Below, in pieces: positions 35,306-44,835 of a DNA stretch of 64,000 bases. Source of the DNA: Mucilaginibacter conchicola (GTDB lineage: Bacteria; Bacteroidota; Bacteroidia; Sphingobacteriales; Sphingobacteriaceae). Below the pieces are notes generated by a model. The model saw only the letters and a list, made by a program, of their open reading frames with translations, had not been told where the DNA came from and did no database searches. How positions within the stretch are numbered: position 1 is the stretch's first letter; the number at the start of each line of letters is the position of its first letter. The DNA is taken from NCBI RefSeq assembly GCF_003432115.1, contig NZ_QWDC01000001.1, positions 1,426,001 to 1,490,000 of the forward strand, written 5' to 3'. Position numbers and translations under genes: made by a program.

Positions 35306-35581
35306 ATGGCATCTGTAGAAATAAACCCGGGCTTGTGGCTTTGCGCCGATACAGAGAACAAAAAGGTTCGCCTGAGCCTAAATGACGGCCATGTTGATCT
35401 TGCCTGCCGGCTCGAATCGGTAAGTAAGCTTAACCAATTTATTGCCGATGGCGAAGGGCTCCTATTTAAAGGCAGGTTACAATTGCATAAAGATGCCGGC
35501 CGTATAACTGTGCTGCTGAACGGCCAGCCTACCGCACAACTAAGTGTAACAACCTTATCCTCATTATTAAATAGCATTTAG
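35306..35581 (+). CDS. 91-aa protein of unknown function
   Basis: Starts MASVEINPGLWLCADTENKK. Predicted mostly beta-strands with no signal, membrane segment or known motif. The gene is followed 36 bases later by the DoxX-like gene and may share its transcript. Confidence 0.7.
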   Translation: MASVEINPGLWLCADTENKKVRLSLNDGHVDLACRLESVSKLNQFIADGEGLLFKGRLQLHKDAGRITVLLNGQPTAQLSVTTLSSLLNSI

Positions 35582-35617
35582 ATTTTACTATTTTAGGGTA
35601 AACTAAACCCGTTTTAC

Positions 35618-36910
35618 ATGACAACTAATGCTGATGAGCCGTTGTATTGGTCGGCCCCGCGCAAAATTGCTGTGCGCTTTTTCCTGGTGTTCTTTCTGCT
35701 TTACATGTTCTTTAACCCCAACGGGGTGCTGCCCTATTCTGATATTTTATATGAGTTGTATATCCCGGCATTCCATAACCTGGCGGTTTGGTTGGGCAAT
35801 CATATACTTCATCTTAAAAATCCTATAACGGTATTTACCAACGGCAGTGGCGATACTACTTATGATTATGTGATGCTGTTGCTAATGTTTGTTACAGCTC
35901 TTGTATCAACCCTCATCTGGACGATAGCCGACCGCAGGGTGCGTAATTATAACAGGCTATTCTATTGGCTCACTGTGGTTGTACGTTATTATGTGGCGGT
36001 AACCATGGTAACCTACGGTTTTGTAAAAATTATTAAACTGCAATTCCCATATCCTGATCTTAACCGTTTGCTTGAGCCTATCGGCGATACTTCGCCCATG
36101 GGCCTGGCCTGGACGTATATGGGGTACTCAACTGGGTTTAACCTGTTCACCGGCCTAGGTGAACTGGCTTGTGGATTGTTATTATTCTTTCGCCGTACGG
36201 CTACGCTTGGAGCGCTATTAGGGCTGGTGGTTGCGGGTAACATTATGGCCATCAATTACTCGTTTGATGTGCCGGTAAAGCTACTATCAACCATGCTTAC
36301 GGTGATGAGCATGTTCCTGTTATTTAAGGATGCCGTTCGATTAACCAATTTCTTTTTGCTGAATAAACCTGCAGCCCCTGCCAACCTTGGCCCTCATAAG
36401 TTTAAAAAGCGCTGGGCCAATATTACTGCCGCGGTTGTTAAGTATGCTTTGATATTTTTTGTACTGGCTGGTAATATTGAGAATGATGTAAATGCCATGA
36501 GCAATTACGGTACCCGCATGCCTAAACCGCCCCTATATGGTATTTACCAGGTACAAAGCTTTGTGCGTAACCGCGATACCATACCCCCGCTTACAACAGA
36601 CAGTACCCGTTGGAACAAGTTGATACTTGCCTATACCGGTGGCGCCCGAGTAAAAATGATGAACGACAGCATTAAACGCTACGATTGGAAGATTGACACT
36701 ATTAAACGCACTATAGTGATGTTTAACTATGCCGATACCGCCAATAAAGCGTATTACACCTATACATTACCTAAAAAAGGCGAGTTACTGATGAAAGGCA
36801 AAGACAAAGCCGATTCGGTATATATCCGGATGACGCAATTTGATTTGAAGAAATTCAGGCTCAATAGCCGTGGGTTCAACTGGATAAACGAGTATCCATA
36901 TAATCGTTAA
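35618..36910 (+). CDS. DoxX-like multi-pass membrane protein
   Basis: 430 aa. About nine membrane helices in residues 15-290. The segment VVVRYYVAVTMVTYGFVKIIKLQFPYPD and GYSTGFNLFTGLGELACGLLLFFRRTATLGAL (parts quoted: GLGELACGLLLFFRRTATLG) match the DoxX/DoxD helical core. A soluble C-terminal domain of about 130 residues follows. DoxX-like proteins are tied to quinone or thiol redox in some species; the substrate here is unknown. Terminator at 36931. Confidence 0.78.
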   Translation: MTTNADEPLYWSAPRKIAVRFFLVFFLLYMFFNPNGVLPYSDILYELYIPAFHNLAVWLGNHILHLKNPITVFTNGSGDTTYDYVMLLLMFVTALVSTLIWTIADRRVRNYNRLFYWLTVVVRYYVAVTMVTYGFVKIIKLQFPYPDLNRLLEPIGDTSPMGLAWTYMGYSTGFNLFTGLGELACGLLLFFRRTATLGALLGLVVAGNIMAINYSFDVPVKLLSTMLTVMSMFLLFKDAVRLTNFFLLNKPAAPANLGPHKFKKRWANITAAVVKYALIFFVLAGNIENDVNAMSNYGTRMPKPPLYGIYQVQSFVRNRDTIPPLTTDSTRWNKLILAYTGGARVKMMNDSIKRYDWKIDTIKRTIVMFNYADTANKAYYTYTLPKKGELLMKGKDKADSVYIRMTQFDLKKFRLNSRGFNWINEYPYNR

Positions 36911-36930
36911 CCACTGTAGTTACTAAACAG

Positions 36931-36967
36931 AAAAAGCGCCCTTGCTTTCGCAAAGGGCGCTTTTTTA
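36931..36967. terminator. Strong bidirectional terminator
   Basis: AAAAAGCGCCCTT (36931-36943) and AAGGGCGCTTTTT (36953-36965) with T-runs readable on both strands, between convergent genes. Confidence 0.9.
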
Positions 36968-36992
36968 TTATTAATGTAAACCGTAGTACTAA

Positions 36993-38444
36993 TTATTTAA
37001 CAGCACCTGGAGTAGTGTATGGAAGTGATTGTGGATCAAAATGAGCCCAACCAGTAGTCCAGTCTTCAGTACCAAATGCACCTTTGTAAGCAACTACATC
37101 AAAACCAGTTTTAACTTTATCGTTTGTGAATAATGCACCGGTTAAAGCAGGTGAACCAGTGATTTGAGTAAAGTTTGGTTTACCGGTTCTTGTACCACCT
37201 GCAATATCAGCAGAGAATTTGTATGGATCTGCGTAGATACCTGCACCGTAAATATCTGGTGAGAAAGTGTTACCAGCAGCGTTTAACAATGTAGTGATAG
37301 CTGTTTTAGCATCAGCGTTTGAAGCTTTGATCTGGTTGCCTTTAACGTTGCTACCAGCTATTAAGTTGTTAGCAAATACAGATGCACCAGAAGCTAAGTT
37401 ACCAGATGAGTTAGAACCGGTAGCCGGCAAACCGTCATCATAGTAAACACCTTCTGTGTAACCAACAATTACTGAGTTAAATAGGCTCATAGCTGAGTTA
37501 CGACGGATTTGCGCACCATGCTGGAAGTTAGCGTTGATAGCAGTGAAATCAGATTTCTCTTTTGGACCTAAGATAGTCATGTTAGAGAAGATAGCTGAAG
37601 TTTTTGGCTCAGCGGCAGTACCGGCAGAGTTGTTATCAGACTCGAAACCGTTTGAACCAGATACGTCGGCAGTTGCAGCTAAACGTTGAGCTAAACCAAA
37701 TTGGATCTTACCAGAGAAACCGTTATCGGTATCAAAGTCATCATCCCAGGTATCGATAGCTAAAAGGTGTTTAGCGTTTACAGTACCACCAAACCACTCG
37801 TAAGCATCGTCACCAGAACGGTAAACTTCGATGAACTCGATAGTAGTACCAGAACCAACGCTACCAAAAGTTAAACCGTTGATCTCGTTATCTGGGCTCA
37901 ATGGAATACCAGCGTACTCGATACGTACGTATTTCATGATACCAGAGTTGTCACCAGCTTCGGTACCACCGTGCTTACCTTTATCAGTAGCATCAGAAAT
38001 ACCTTCAATTGGTACTGAAGTACCGATGTTGTTTGGAGCTTTACCCAAAAGGATAACGCCACCCCAGTCGCCTTGTGCACGGCCACCGGCAGCAATGTTT
38101 GAAGTGAACACGATAGGTGCCTCAGCTGTACCTTGTGCATCAATTTTAGAACCGCGGGTAATGATCAAAGCACCTTTAGTAGCTTTATCACCTTTAATGA
38201 TTGTACCAGCCTCAATTTTAAGAGTTACGTTGCCGGTTACGAATACGTTACCTTTTAAAAGGTAAATTTTGTCTTTGGTCCAGGTTGTGTTTGCTGTAAT
38301 GTCGCCAGAGATTGTAACAACACCATCTGTGTTGGTAGGCGGCGGAGTAGTGCCACCACCACCGTTAGGGTCAACTGTATTTTTTGAACAGCTGGTTACA
38401 AAAATACTCGCGCTAAGTACAGCAAGTAATAAAACTTTTTTCAT
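36993..38444 (-). CDS. Beta-helix-like surface lipoprotein
   Basis: 483 aa with a lipoprotein signal ending at Cys19 (FVTSC). After a Gly/Pro/Thr linker, repeats of short strands (VTISGDITANTTWTKDKIYL, GNVFVTGNVTLKIEAGTIIKG) suggest a right-handed beta helix. DNA shows strong codon preference (GGT, GCT, AAC, GAA, GTT) unlike its neighbours, which suggests high expression. It follows the TonB receptor gene on the same strand (121 bases). In Bacteroidota, such lipoproteins pair with TonB-dependent receptors as surface ligand-binding partners; the ligand is unknown. Confidence 0.8.
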   Translation of the reverse strand: MKKVLLLAVLSASIFVTSCSKNTVDPNGGGGTTPPPTNTDGVVTISGDITANTTWTKDKIYLLKGNVFVTGNVTLKIEAGTIIKGDKATKGALIITRGSKIDAQGTAEAPIVFTSNIAAGGRAQGDWGGVILLGKAPNNIGTSVPIEGISDATDKGKHGGTEAGDNSGIMKYVRIEYAGIPLSPDNEINGLTFGSVGSGTTIEFIEVYRSGDDAYEWFGGTVNAKHLLAIDTWDDDFDTDNGFSGKIQFGLAQRLAATADVSGSNGFESDNNSAGTAAEPKTSAIFSNMTILGPKEKSDFTAINANFQHGAQIRRNSAMSLFNSVIVGYTEGVYYDDGLPATGSNSSGNLASGASVFANNLIAGSNVKGNQIKASNADAKTAITTLLNAAGNTFSPDIYGAGIYADPYKFSADIAGGTRTGKPNFTQITGSPALTGALFTNDKVKTGFDVVAYKGAFGTEDWTTGWAHFDPQSLPYTTPGAVK

Positions 38445-38565
38445 CGCTTGATTTAATTTAATTTAATTTCGTTTATCAAAGAAACCCTTATGGTTTGAAC
38501 TTAAGATTACGCACGGTTTAAACCTATGTTAAATAACATTGTAGTTTATTAACCTTGTATTAATA

Positions 38566-41370
38566 CTACAGGGTGTAAGTGAATGATGCTGTATAAGTAG
38601 AACCTACACGGTAACTGCTTTGCGTATAATCACCTTTGTCAAACCTCTTGTTATTGTTATCATCAAAGAAGAAGGTGAAACGCTGGTTAAGAATATCGCC
38701 TGCGTTGATCTTGATCTCGCCTTTACCTTTAAGAACTTTTAAGCCTAACTGGGCATCGATAACATCGCGCGGCACATCAAACACATTCTTGTAAAGTGCA
38801 CCTGCAGCAAGGCTCAATCTTGGGCCCACACGGTTGTACAATGCGTTAAATATTAACTTGTTGTTAAGGAAGCTGTGTTGTACGCCTGCGTTAATAACGT
38901 AAGGAGCCTGGCCAAGCAACGGGCGATCTTTGTATTGCAGGTTAATACCCGCGTTAACAGGGTTATCTGCTACTGATTTAGCCACAGATACGTTAGCATA
39001 AACAGTAGTGTTTTTCAGGAAATCAGTAGGTTTAATAAAGTCAAGAGATTTACGCGCCTCTAACTCCACACCGTACACATTGGCACGTGCACTGTTAAAG
39101 TACTGGATGATACGGGTTGATGTACCATCACTGTTAAATGCTTCGATGGCGTTTTTAAATTTCTTATAGAAACCTGATACCGAAAATATCTGACCGGCAG
39201 AAGGGAACAACTCAAAACGAACGTCGAAGTTATCGATGTTGGTACGCTTTAAGTTAGGATTACCTTGCTGGAACGCCAACAGTTCATAGTCATAATATTG
39301 AGACGTTGCCAACTCTCTAAACTCAGGCCTTGCCAATGTACGTGAGTATGATGCACGCAGGTTGATCTTTTCGGTAAGGGCATAAGTAAGGTTAGCAGAC
39401 GGCAATATGTCGGTATACTGCTGGTGCACATTATCGCCGGGGTTTTGGTAAGATATCGGCGTTACGTTGGTTGTAAATTGCTCAACACGTGCACCCCAAA
39501 CAAAACGCAATTTTTCGGTAAGCTTGTTATCAAGCATTAAATAACCTGCATTGGTGGTTGAGTTTGCCGTATAAGAGTCAGACGGGGTAAGCGCAACCTC
39601 GGCCAGTTTGTAAACGCCGCGATTGATAAGATCTGGAGCAAACAAGGTGTTTAAAGGGCGTTGCATTATCTGGTTCAACTCATCAAAATTATTAGGGTCG
39701 TTAGCAAACGCATCTGCAAACAATGGGCCTACGAAACGTACATCATACCTTCTTGTACGGTAAAGGCTTGATACCCCTGCTTTAAACGTTGATTGGGTAA
39801 ACAACTTCACAGGCATGCTGTAATTTACACCGCCTGAGTATGAATCCTCATTCAGTTTACCAAATAAGGTTGAGTTCTCTTTAGTAAGTGAAGTAAGCTG
39901 CGCACGGAAAGGCTCGCCTGAATTTGTTTGGCGGGTATAAAGCGCTTTACGCTGACCAGGCTGGTCATTAAGTACGTTACCGTAGCTCAATTCCCAGTTT
40001 AACTTAGCACCTTTCTCGCCTATAGGGTGGTTACCTTCTAAGGTTGATTTTAATAAGGCTTTTTGCTGTAAGTCAAACGCGTAATATTTTACGTCAAGAT
40101 CTGAGTTGTTATGCCCCTCGCGACCAAGATATTGATCGTCATAAATTCTGTTGTAAACGTTTTTGAAGGTGATCTTGTTCTTACCAAAGGTGTAACCCAG
40201 GTTTAACAAAGCACCAACGTTGGTACTGAATTTATAAGCGTCATCATTGTATTTATACTGATAAAAATCGCGCTGAATATCGCTGTAGATATTTTGCTGG
40301 TTACGGTAAGTAAGTGCAAATATGGCACCGAAACGGTTACCGCTTTCCTTAGCATCATGCACGCGACCGATTGAGAACTGGTAGTTCTGCGTAGGCAGTG
40401 CAGTGTTAACGTAGCGGTTCCAGTCATTAGGCATAGCGCGTAAATTGGCATTGCTTTGCTGTTGAGTAAGTGCATTAGTAGTAACCTGGTCTGTAGTAGC
40501 AAAGCCATTTGGCAATTGGCGTTTACCATTATCAAAACCAAAATAGTCTGATGTGTTACGCGGGCCGCTAATGAAATCCTTACCGGTTGATGCCGTGTTG
40601 TAACCACCTGCAATACCAAATGAGATAAAATTCTGGTCTGGTAAGTCTTTTGTTTGGATGTGGATCAAACCACCGGCAAAATCGCCCGGGTTATCCGGAG
40701 TAGCCGTTTTGGTTATGGTAAGGTTCTCAACAAGGTTTGACGGAACAATGTCAAACGAGAAAGCCTTACGGTTATTCTCGGTACTTGGCAGCGGGCCACC
40801 ATCTAATAATGCAGTGTTGTAACGATCACTTAAACCACGGATAACCACGAACTTGTTATCCTGCACAGTAGCGCCGCTTACGCGCTTTAAAACATCAGCA
40901 GTGTTACGGTCTGGTGAACGTTTGATAACTTCTGATGAGATACCATCTGAAATTGATACACTATTCTTTTGCACCGCATATAATGATGCAACAGAAGCCT
41001 GCCTGTAAGTGGCTCTTACTACAACCTCTTTTAAAGCGGTTGATTCTGAAGCCGAAGCAGTAATGTTTAGTGCAGTTACCTCACCTGCTTTAACCTCAAC
41101 ATCTGAAACAGATTTGGTTTGGTAGCCAATGTAACGTACTAAAACTGTGTATTTGCCAGGTTTTAAGCCTGAGAGGGTGTACTTACCGTCAACATCAGTA
41201 GCGGCACCGGTGGTGGTACCTTCAATGTTTACAGTAGCGCCGATAAGGGTTTCACTTGTTTTTGCATCGATCACCTTACCGGCGATCTTACCCGTTGTTT
41301 GGGCGTAAGCTCCATTAAACAACAGCGCAACAAGCATTAGGGTGCTAATAGCGTAAATAATTTTTTTCAC
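38566..41370 (-). CDS. TonB-dependent receptor with carboxypeptidase-like N-terminal domain
   Basis: 934 aa. Signal peptide 1-23. A carboxypeptidase-regulatory-like domain (about 27-112) has GKVIDAKTSETLIGATVNIE, then a TonB-box-like LKEVVVRATY, a plug domain with DVLKRVSGATVQDNKFVVIR (20 quoted) and LNQRFTFFFDDNNNKRFDKG near the barrel end. This is a receptor of the non-SusC type, probably moving a small ligand across the outer membrane. It pairs with the lipoprotein gene downstream. An HTH regulator gene lies 117 bases upstream, same strand. Confidence 0.93.
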   Translation of the reverse strand: MKKIIYAISTLMLVALLFNGAYAQTTGKIAGKVIDAKTSETLIGATVNIEGTTTGAATDVDGKYTLSGLKPGKYTVLVRYIGYQTKSVSDVEVKAGEVTALNITASASESTALKEVVVRATYRQASVASLYAVQKNSVSISDGISSEVIKRSPDRNTADVLKRVSGATVQDNKFVVIRGLSDRYNTALLDGGPLPSTENNRKAFSFDIVPSNLVENLTITKTATPDNPGDFAGGLIHIQTKDLPDQNFISFGIAGGYNTASTGKDFISGPRNTSDYFGFDNGKRQLPNGFATTDQVTTNALTQQQSNANLRAMPNDWNRYVNTALPTQNYQFSIGRVHDAKESGNRFGAIFALTYRNQQNIYSDIQRDFYQYKYNDDAYKFSTNVGALLNLGYTFGKNKITFKNVYNRIYDDQYLGREGHNNSDLDVKYYAFDLQQKALLKSTLEGNHPIGEKGAKLNWELSYGNVLNDQPGQRKALYTRQTNSGEPFRAQLTSLTKENSTLFGKLNEDSYSGGVNYSMPVKLFTQSTFKAGVSSLYRTRRYDVRFVGPLFADAFANDPNNFDELNQIMQRPLNTLFAPDLINRGVYKLAEVALTPSDSYTANSTTNAGYLMLDNKLTEKLRFVWGARVEQFTTNVTPISYQNPGDNVHQQYTDILPSANLTYALTEKINLRASYSRTLARPEFRELATSQYYDYELLAFQQGNPNLKRTNIDNFDVRFELFPSAGQIFSVSGFYKKFKNAIEAFNSDGTSTRIIQYFNSARANVYGVELEARKSLDFIKPTDFLKNTTVYANVSVAKSVADNPVNAGINLQYKDRPLLGQAPYVINAGVQHSFLNNKLIFNALYNRVGPRLSLAAGALYKNVFDVPRDVIDAQLGLKVLKGKGEIKINAGDILNQRFTFFFDDNNNKRFDKGDYTQSSYRVGSTYTASFTYTL

Positions 41371-41487
41371 GTGTATTAATTTAATACCGCAAAACTATTA
41401 CCGCGATGTTAGTTGAATGTTACTACTCTGTTACCAAAACAGGCACTTAATATTAAGTCAATGTTAAGATATTGAAGAAAGTTTTTG

Positions 41488-41850
41488 TTAGCCAGCCTGT
41501 TGCTGCGGGTTGCCAGTGGCACCTTTCATTTCCTGCAATTCCAGCTCATAAGCGCGCATACGGGCGTGCAGGATATCCACTTCGGTACGCAGCATTTGAA
41601 TCTCGGTAATGAGCTTGGCCGAGTCCTGCTTGTGGATCATTTTATCGCCTGTACCCAGTATCAGCCACTCGGGCGAGTACTTTAACTGGAAACAAAGCTT
41701 GCGGATGAGGTAATAACTCACGTCCTGTTTCCTGTTGATCACCTTGCTGATAAAACCCTGGTCTACCCCTATAGCATTAGCAAGAGCCAATTGCCCGCCA
41801 TGTTCTTTCACAATAACCTTCAGTCGTTTTACAACAGCATCATCAGACAT
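41488..41850 (-). CDS. HTH (Cro/CI-like) transcriptional regulator with coiled-coil tail
   Basis: 120 aa from the ATG at 41850 (MSDDAVVKRLKVIVKEHGG); an upstream extension of 17 codons is unlikely. The HTH has GGQLALANAIGVDQGFISKV and INRKQDVSYYLIRKLCFQLKYSPEWLILG, as in Bacteroidota XRE-type regulators. A coiled coil (about 78-112) should mediate dimerisation. It is upstream of the TonB receptor gene; control of that gene is inferred. Confidence 0.85.
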   Translation of the reverse strand: MSDDAVVKRLKVIVKEHGGQLALANAIGVDQGFISKVINRKQDVSYYLIRKLCFQLKYSPEWLILGTGDKMIHKQDSAKLITEIQMLRTEVDILHARMRAYELELQEMKGATGNPQQQAG

Positions 41851-42001
41851 GCTGCAAGTATAAACATTTTTGGCAAAGTGGGTATATGGGGTGTTTACCA
41901 TTACGCATATGAACGAGCATGAACAGGCGTGAACGCGGGGATAATGGATTATTTGTTGCTTTTAAAATGAAGAGGATTTCAATTATGGTATTTTGTATTA
42001 G

Positions 42002-42403
42002 CTAAAAAAGATTAAGGTTGCTCGACTCTTCGCCTTCATCGTCTCCTAAAAAGTCCTCCATAAACTTGTCTATATTTGACACCTTATATCTTACGCTTTC
42101 GTATAAATCGAATATAGGCATTTCATAAGGAAACGTCCATTCCGAATTCCCCCATATCCCTACAAATTCTAACCTATACTTATCAACCCACTCATAAATA
42201 TCTTCATCATAGTACGATTTATACTGAAATCTATACAATCTTAATTTCTTCTCTAGAACCTGAGTAACAAACACATCGTCTATTAAATTTTCGCTTCCTG
42301 ACAAAGAAGAAGGTTTCTCTCTGGTTATACTCCAAACAATTTTCCCTTCTTTGGTATCACGATTAAACTTTGCTACTATTTTATACGCCTTACTATTATT
42401 CAT
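42002..42403 (-). CDS. Unknown AT-rich gene, second of a pair
   Basis: 133 aa. Soluble, aromatic and acidic (YRFQYKSYYDEDIYEWVDKY core). No known motif. It starts 2 bases after the stop of the 178-aa gene, so the two are translationally coupled. Composition is markedly AT-richer than pruA and the receptor genes around it, suggesting transfer. Function unknown. Confidence 0.72.
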   Translation of the reverse strand: MNNSKAYKIVAKFNRDTKEGKIVWSITREKPSSLSGSENLIDDVFVTQVLEKKLRLYRFQYKSYYDEDIYEWVDKYRLEFVGIWGNSEWTFPYEMPIFDLYESVRYKVSNIDKFMEDFLGDDEGEESSNLNLF

Positions 42404-42405
42404 CT

Positions 42406-42942
42406 TTATAAAGATTTGTCCTTGTTAAGCTTAATGTGTTTTAATTGTACACCAATTTCGACAAGACGGTTATAAACCAACCAAACATCGTTATAATTTG
42501 TCTGATACAACCCTTTTGGCTTTTGGATAATTAATGAAATTAAAGAAGTGCCAACAATAGAAAAATTAACGAATGGCAAAACCTTCTTTCGTTTAAGAAA
42601 TTTAATTAATCGCCTGCTTTTCCCTTTTTCACCGTAACTAAGTTTAGGTATTATTTTCTCAAGTTCAATTTGGCATTCTGAAAATTTTGTTCTTATTAAA
42701 TCTCTATTGTTATCATAGTCATTCAAAGCATTACTAATTTGTGATGCAATTGATTCAAGATTCTTTATATGTTTTACAATCGTTTTGTCGAAAAGATAAC
42801 CTAATTTGATTTTTTCAATATCAGATCTAATAAATAAACTTAGAATAAAAGCTCCTGTAGAGCCAACAAATCCCAAAATGCCTAAAACATTTGACCACGC
42901 GCTTAAATCCCACTCTTTAAAAAGCTTATCTATCAAATCCAA
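42406..42942 (-). CDS. Unknown AT-rich gene with N-terminal membrane helix
   Basis: 178 aa. One membrane helix (about 18-40, GILGFVGSTGAFILSLFI), then a mostly helical region (50-100) and a basic stretch (GKSRRLIKFLKRKK). No family recognised. First of a two-gene unit with the 133-aa protein. A membrane-anchored helical protein with a soluble partner in an AT-rich island resembles many accessory or defence-type pairs, but nothing specific supports that. Confidence 0.72.
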   Translation of the reverse strand: MDLIDKLFKEWDLSAWSNVLGILGFVGSTGAFILSLFIRSDIEKIKLGYLFDKTIVKHIKNLESIASQISNALNDYDNNRDLIRTKFSECQIELEKIIPKLSYGEKGKSRRLIKFLKRKKVLPFVNFSIVGTSLISLIIQKPKGLYQTNYNDVWLVYNRLVEIGVQLKHIKLNKDKSL

Positions 42943-43042
42943 TTTTTGAGAGTTAAGAAGCTAAAATAAGAAACTATTTGATTTTTTCAGAAATCCCCTC
43001 TCATCACCACCCTGTCACAATCTTATTATAACATTTTACGGG

Positions 43043-43074
43043 TTGGCACTTCAGCTGCAAAAGCCCTATCTTTG
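43043..43074 (+). promoter_or_regulatory. Promoter for pruA
   Basis: TTG at 43043-43045 and TATCTTTG at 43067-43074, 21 bases apart. Transcription would begin near 43081, 14 bases before the ATG. Confidence 0.65.
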
Positions 43075-43094
43075 CGGTCTCAACACAGATCACT

Positions 43095-44726
43095 ATGTTA
43101 AAAGGATTTTTTAACGTTCCTGTGCCTGTAAATGAGCCGGTTTTAAACTACGGCCCAAACAGCCCGGAACGCGCAGCACTTAAGGCTGCACTCGAAAAAG
43201 CTCGCGCACAACAAATTGATATACCTATGTACATCGGCGGCGAAGAAGTTCGCACCGGTAACCTGAAAGAATTGCGCCCGCCACATGATCATCAGCACCT
43301 TTTAGGCACTTTCCATTATGGCGATAAAAGCCATGTTGTTGCTGCCATTGATGCTGCCCTGGCTGCAAAGGCCGACTGGGAGAACCTGCCATGGGAACAA
43401 CGCGCAGCCATATTTTTAAAAGCTGCCGAACTGGTTGCAGGCCCGTACCGCGCTATCATCAACGCGGCTACCATGCTTGGCCAAAGCAAAAATGCTTACC
43501 AGGCCGAAATTGATGCTGCATGTGAGTTTATCGACTTCCTGCGCTTTAACGTGCAGTACATGACAGAGATATACCAGCAACAGCCGCCTGTATCTGGTAA
43601 AGGTATCTGGAACCGTTTGGAGCAACGCCCTTTAGAAGGTTTCGTGTTTGCATTAACACCTTTCAACTTTACGGCTATTGCGGGTAACCTGCCTGCTTCT
43701 GCAGCCATGATGGGCAACGTTGTAGTTTGGAAACCTGCCGATACGCAAGTTTACGCCGCCAACGTGATCATGCAGATCTTTAAAGAAGCCGGTCTTCCTG
43801 ATGGTGTTGTTAACCTGATCTATGCTGATGGCCCTGAGGTTGGCGATGTAGTATTCAGTCACCCTGATTTTGCGGGGATCCACTTCACTGGTTCTACCAA
43901 AGTGTTCCAGCACATCTGGGGCGAAATTGGTGCCAACATCCACAAATACAAAACCTACCCGCGCATTGTGGGCGAAACCGGTGGTAAAGACTTTGTATTA
44001 GCACACCCAAGTGCCGATGCTGATGTGGTTGCCACTGCTTTGTTACGTGGTGCTTACGAGTACCAGGGGCAAAAATGTTCTGCTGCCTCACGTGCTTACG
44101 TGCCTGCAAGCCTGTGGCCTGCGGTTAAAGAGCACATGGTACGCGAAATGGCTACTTTTAAAATGGGTCCTACCGAAGATTTTGAGAACTTTATTAATGC
44201 CGTTATCAGCGAAGTATCGTTTGATAAACTGGCTAAATATATTGATGCTGCTAAAACCGATGCAGGCGTTGAAGTGGTTGCCGGTGGTAACTACGACAAA
44301 AGCAAAGGCTGGTTTGTTGAGCCTACCCTGCTTAAGGTTGACGATCCTAAATACGTTACCATGTGTGAGGAGCTATTCGGCCCGGTACTTACCCTTTACG
44401 TTTATGAGGATGACCAATTTGAGCAGATCATGGACGTGATAGATACCACATCTATCTATGCCCTTACAGGTTCTATCATCTCGCAGGATCGTTACGCTAT
44501 TGCACAGGCAACACAACGCCTTCGCAATGCTGCAGGTAACTTCTATATCAACGATAAACCCACAGGTGCCGTTGTTGGTCAGCAGCCATTTGGCGGTGCA
44601 AGAGGTTCGGGCACTAACGATAAAGCCGGTTCAATGATCAACCTGCTGCGTTGGGTATCTCCACGTACCATCAAAGAAACATTTGATCCGCCAAAGGATT
44701 ATAGATATCCGTTTTTGGCGAAGTAA
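43095..44726 (+). CDS. pruA: L-glutamate gamma-semialdehyde dehydrogenase
   Basis: 543 aa, the length of the stand-alone delta-1-pyrroline-5-carboxylate dehydrogenases. NAD-site and catalytic motifs: FALTPFNFTAIAGNLPA, HFTGSTKVF, RIVGETGGKDFVLAHP (catalytic Glu) and QKCSAASRAYVP with Cys328 as nucleophile; NDKPTGAVVGQQPFGGARGSG near the end (core given). It oxidises glutamate semialdehyde to glutamate in proline and arginine breakdown. No PutA domain and no proline dehydrogenase gene are adjacent. Confidence 0.96.
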   Translation: MLKGFFNVPVPVNEPVLNYGPNSPERAALKAALEKARAQQIDIPMYIGGEEVRTGNLKELRPPHDHQHLLGTFHYGDKSHVVAAIDAALAAKADWENLPWEQRAAIFLKAAELVAGPYRAIINAATMLGQSKNAYQAEIDAACEFIDFLRFNVQYMTEIYQQQPPVSGKGIWNRLEQRPLEGFVFALTPFNFTAIAGNLPASAAMMGNVVVWKPADTQVYAANVIMQIFKEAGLPDGVVNLIYADGPEVGDVVFSHPDFAGIHFTGSTKVFQHIWGEIGANIHKYKTYPRIVGETGGKDFVLAHPSADADVVATALLRGAYEYQGQKCSAASRAYVPASLWPAVKEHMVREMATFKMGPTEDFENFINAVISEVSFDKLAKYIDAAKTDAGVEVVAGGNYDKSKGWFVEPTLLKVDDPKYVTMCEELFGPVLTLYVYEDDQFEQIMDVIDTTSIYALTGSIISQDRYAIAQATQRLRNAAGNFYINDKPTGAVVGQQPFGGARGSGTNDKAGSMINLLRWVSPRTIKETFDPPKDYRYPFLAK

Positions 44727-44766
44727 GAGAATCAAGAATTAAGAGTCAAGAATCAAGATAAAAAGC

Positions 44767-44800
44767 AAAAGGGCCAATCCGTACGGATTGGCCCTTTTTT
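44767..44800. terminator. Perfect-palindrome terminator between pruA and the carbonic anhydrase gene
   Basis: AAAAGGGCCAATCC-GTAC-GGATTGGCCCTTTT followed by further T; works on both strands. Confidence 0.92.
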
Positions 44801-44807
44801 ACACGTA

Positions 44808-44835
44808 CGTCATTGCGAGAAACGAAGCAATGACG
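44808..44835. repeat. Mini TCATTG hairpin
   Basis: CGTCATTG and CAATGACG flank CGAGAAACGAAG; a shrunken member of the TCATTGCGAG family. Confidence 0.65.
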
